Of a DNA stretch of 64,000 nucleotides, positions 62,208-64,000 are shown in pieces (position 1 is the first letter of the stretch; every line of letters starts with the position of its first letter). The notes beneath the pieces were generated by a model, which saw nothing but the letters and a program-made list of their open reading frames with translations, was not told where the DNA came from and did not search any database. The DNA lies in contig CBDHFT010000006.1 of the NCBI GenBank assembly GCA_965262775.1, forward strand, positions 186,001 to 250,000, given 5' to 3'. Made by a program: the position numbers and the translations under genes. Source of the stretch: JASGCL01 sp965262775. GTDB lineage: Bacteria; Pseudomonadota; Alphaproteobacteria; JASGCL01.

Positions 62208-63656
62208 ATGAGTAAAAAAACCTTAACCACCACGGCGGGTCGCCCCATTGCGGATAATCAAAATTCGCTGACGGCGGGCAAACGCGGTCCTGTACTTCTG
62301 CAAGACGTGCATTTAATAGAAAAATTAGCCCATCAAAACCGCGAGCGTATTCCCGAACGCGTGGTGCATGCCAAGGGTTGGGGCGCCTATGGCACCCTCA
62401 CCATTACCCACGATATTAGCAAATACAGCAAAGCCAAATTATTTGAAAAGGTGGGTAAAAAAACCGACCTGCTATTGCGATTCTCCACCGTGGCTGGCGA
62501 ATTGGGTGCGGCCGATGCCGAACGCGATGTTCGCGGTTTCGCGCTTAAGCTTTATACCGATGAAGGCAATTGGGATATTGTTGGCAACAACACACCTGTG
62601 TTTTTCATTCGCGACCCGTTAAAATTTCCTGATTTTATCCATACGCAAAAACGCCACCCCAAAAGCAACCTGCGTAGCCCGATAGCTATGTGGGATTTTT
62701 GGTCGCAAAGCCCCGAATCATTGCATCAAATAACCATTTTGATGAGCGACCGTGGTTTGCCAACCGACGTGCGCCATATTAACGGTTATGGCTCCCATAC
62801 CTTTAGCTTCATCAGCCCGAAGAACGAACGTTTTTGGGTGAAGTTTCATTTCAAAACCCAACAGGGTCATCGCCATTGGACAAACGCCGAAGCCGAAAAA
62901 ATTGTCGGCAAAACGCGCGAATCCACCCAAGAAGACCTGTTTGGTGCGATAGAACGTGGCGAATTCCCCAAGTGGAAAGTTCAGGTTCAAATCATGCCCG
63001 AAACCGATGCAGAAAAAACCTCTTACAATCCATTCGACCTGACCAAGGTTTGGCCCCATGCGGATTATCCTTTGCATGATGTGGGTATTATGGAATTGAA
63101 TCGCAATCCTGAAAATTATTTTTCAGAAATTGAAAATGCGGCTTTTTCACCATCGAACATCATTCCTGGCATTGGCTTTTCGCCCGATAAAATGTTGCAA
63201 GCGCGTATTTTTTCTTACGCCGATGCTCATCGCTATCGTTTAGGAACGCATTATGAATCCTTGCCCGTTAATCGTCCAAAATGCCCCGTGCATCATTATC
63301 ACAAAGATGGTCCCATGCGGTTTTTTGAAAACGCCAGCGGCAACACCGATGCCTATTACGAACCCAACATGTATGCCGATGCTGCCAAGCAAGATGAAAG
63401 GTATAAAGAACCACCATTAAAAATTAATGGCGATGCCGATCATTACAATCACCGCGAAGGCAACGATGATTACACCCAGCCAGGCAATTTGTTCCGTTTG
63501 TTTAACGCCGAACAAAAGCAACGTTTGTTTGACAATATTGCCGCCGCCATGCAAGGCGTGCCGCAAAATATAGTCGATAAACAATTGGCGCATTTTGACA
63601 AAGCCGACCCCGCCTATGGCAAAGGCGTGAGGGAAGCCCTTGCAAAAAGCAAGTAA
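62208..63656 (+). CDS. katA: Monofunctional heme catalase (KatA type)
   Basis: The 482-residue clade-3-like catalase breaks down H2O2. FSTVAGELGAADAERDVRGF with the RGFA..LY..EGNWDIVGNNTPVFFIRD region forms the distal side; the catalytic His is in RVVHAKGWGAYG (about residue 55), and the heme-ligand tyrosine is in ARIFSYADAHRYRLGTHY. NADPH-binding residues are typical of small-subunit catalases. An AAAGGGGAAC ribosome-binding site precedes the ATG. A strong terminator follows. Divergent oxyR probably controls it. Confidence 0.97.
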   Translation: MSKKTLTTTAGRPIADNQNSLTAGKRGPVLLQDVHLIEKLAHQNRERIPERVVHAKGWGAYGTLTITHDISKYSKAKLFEKVGKKTDLLLRFSTVAGELGAADAERDVRGFALKLYTDEGNWDIVGNNTPVFFIRDPLKFPDFIHTQKRHPKSNLRSPIAMWDFWSQSPESLHQITILMSDRGLPTDVRHINGYGSHTFSFISPKNERFWVKFHFKTQQGHRHWTNAEAEKIVGKTRESTQEDLFGAIERGEFPKWKVQVQIMPETDAEKTSYNPFDLTKVWPHADYPLHDVGIMELNRNPENYFSEIENAAFSPSNIIPGIGFSPDKMLQARIFSYADAHRYRLGTHYESLPVNRPKCPVHHYHKDGPMRFFENASGNTDAYYEPNMYADAAKQDERYKEPPLKINGDADHYNHREGNDDYTQPGNLFRLFNAEQKQRLFDNIAAAMQGVPQNIVDKQLAHFDKADPAYGKGVREALAKSK

Positions 63657-63681
63657 ATTAATAATTACTTATTAAAAGAGG

Positions 63682-63713
63682 GGGGGAGGCAAAATTGCCT
63701 CCCCCTTTTTTTT
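63682..63713 (+). terminator. Rho-independent terminator after katA
   Basis: GGGGGAGGC (63682-63690), a 6-base AAAATT loop and GCCTCCCCC (63697-63705) form a perfect 9-bp stem, followed by eight T residues. It lies 26 bp after the katA stop. Confidence 0.93.
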
Positions 63714-63850
63714 AAAAAAAATACCACAGTCAAAAAACTTACCACGAACTGTGCGATAGCCAAGCGCTTAATAATAAGAAATAATTTCGGGATGGTATTT
63801 TTGGCGAACAGTGGTATCTAAAAAGATAGCAGGACACGATTGTGCCATTG

Positions 63851-64000
63851 ATGAATTCAAGACATGTTAAGTTAGCGGTAATAGGGTTGGTGCTGGGGTG
63901 CCTTGCTTTTTCTTATGCAGATTATATATTTGCGCAAAATAATGTTGCGGTAGAAAAGAAAGTTATCAACCAAGATAAAAAAAAGAAACAGGCGCAAACC
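63851..64000 (+). CDS. Start of an exported protein, cut by window end
   Basis: The ATG at 63851 begins a frame that is open to the window end (50 codons). It encodes a short basic N terminus and a hydrophobic segment, VKLAVIGLVLGCLAFSYADYIFAQ, which could be a signal peptide or, with the LGC, a lipoprotein start. After it comes a Lys/Gln-rich stretch. The rest of the protein is outside the window, so no function is given. A true start further upstream is possible but less likely. Confidence 0.45.
   Translation, partial: MNSRHVKLAVIGLVLGCLAFSYADYIFAQNNVAVEKKVINQDKKKKQAQT

Overview
The window reads as one chromosomal segment of an alphaproteobacterium of moderate G+C content. The main evidence is a circularly permuted, two-piece type tmRNA gene, a complete mraZ-to-ftsZ division and wall cluster with a DAP-type murE, a DciA homolog, a plant/alphaproteobacterial-type glutamate-cysteine ligase, an Rrf2-sufBCDS-sufT operon, and LPS genes (kdsA, lpxB) that show a Gram-negative envelope. 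Order and family cannot be fixed from the sequence alone. Many genes have little or no Shine-Dalgarno sequence, and two starts (kdsA and a small membrane protein) sit just below good -10 boxes, which suggests leaderless mRNAs.

Layout. 0-1.7 kb: the C-terminal part of an AT-rich MmeI-like DNA methyltransferase, cut by the window edge, and a small Cys/His protein. 1.9-4.7 kb: a YfgM-like protein, BamB and a small outer-membrane barrel. 4.7-11.2 kb: a methyltransferase, tRNA-Pro, an AEC permease, dciA-trmD-rplS, kdsA-eno, a 41-residue basic protein and dcd. 11.2-17.7 kb: a non-pyrrolysine MttB-family protein, then a ferric-iron ABC operon (binding protein, cupredoxin, fused permease, ATPase). 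17.7-24.1 kb: a structured intergenic region, a Cys/Met PLP enzyme, lpxB, tmRNA, recG, rph and initiator tRNA. 24.2-30.6 kb: a GFA protein, PncC, a Tat-exported protein of unknown role, rpsT, gshA, rsmE and gpmI. 30.7-37.7 kb: the suf operon with its Rrf2 regulator, trmB and an ankyrin protein. 37.9-57.9 kb: mraZ-rsmH-ftsL-ftsI-murE-murF-mraY-murD-ftsW-murG-murC-murB-ddl-ftsQ-ftsA-ftsZ, then ftsB. 57.9-64 kb: a cobalamin riboswitch with cbtB-cbtA, der, a small membrane protein, a divergent oxyR/katA pair and the start of an exported protein.

The genes connect in three ways. The wall/division cluster makes the lipid II precursor and the divisome, and its promoter carries three TGGGA repeats at 10-bp period that look like a MraZ autoregulatory site. 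The ferric uptake operon and the suf operon share an 11-bp promoter word, so both may answer to the same iron or Fe-S regulator, possibly the Rrf2 protein encoded here. OxyR and catalase give a peroxide-response pair.

The most important caution is that murD (one), ftsW (three), murG (one) and ftsB (one) contain single-base frameshifts, five of the six in A or T runs, while every other long gene is intact. The encoded proteins are otherwise well conserved on both sides of each shift. Homopolymer sequencing or assembly errors are the simplest reading, but very recent decay or slippage-rescued expression is not excluded.
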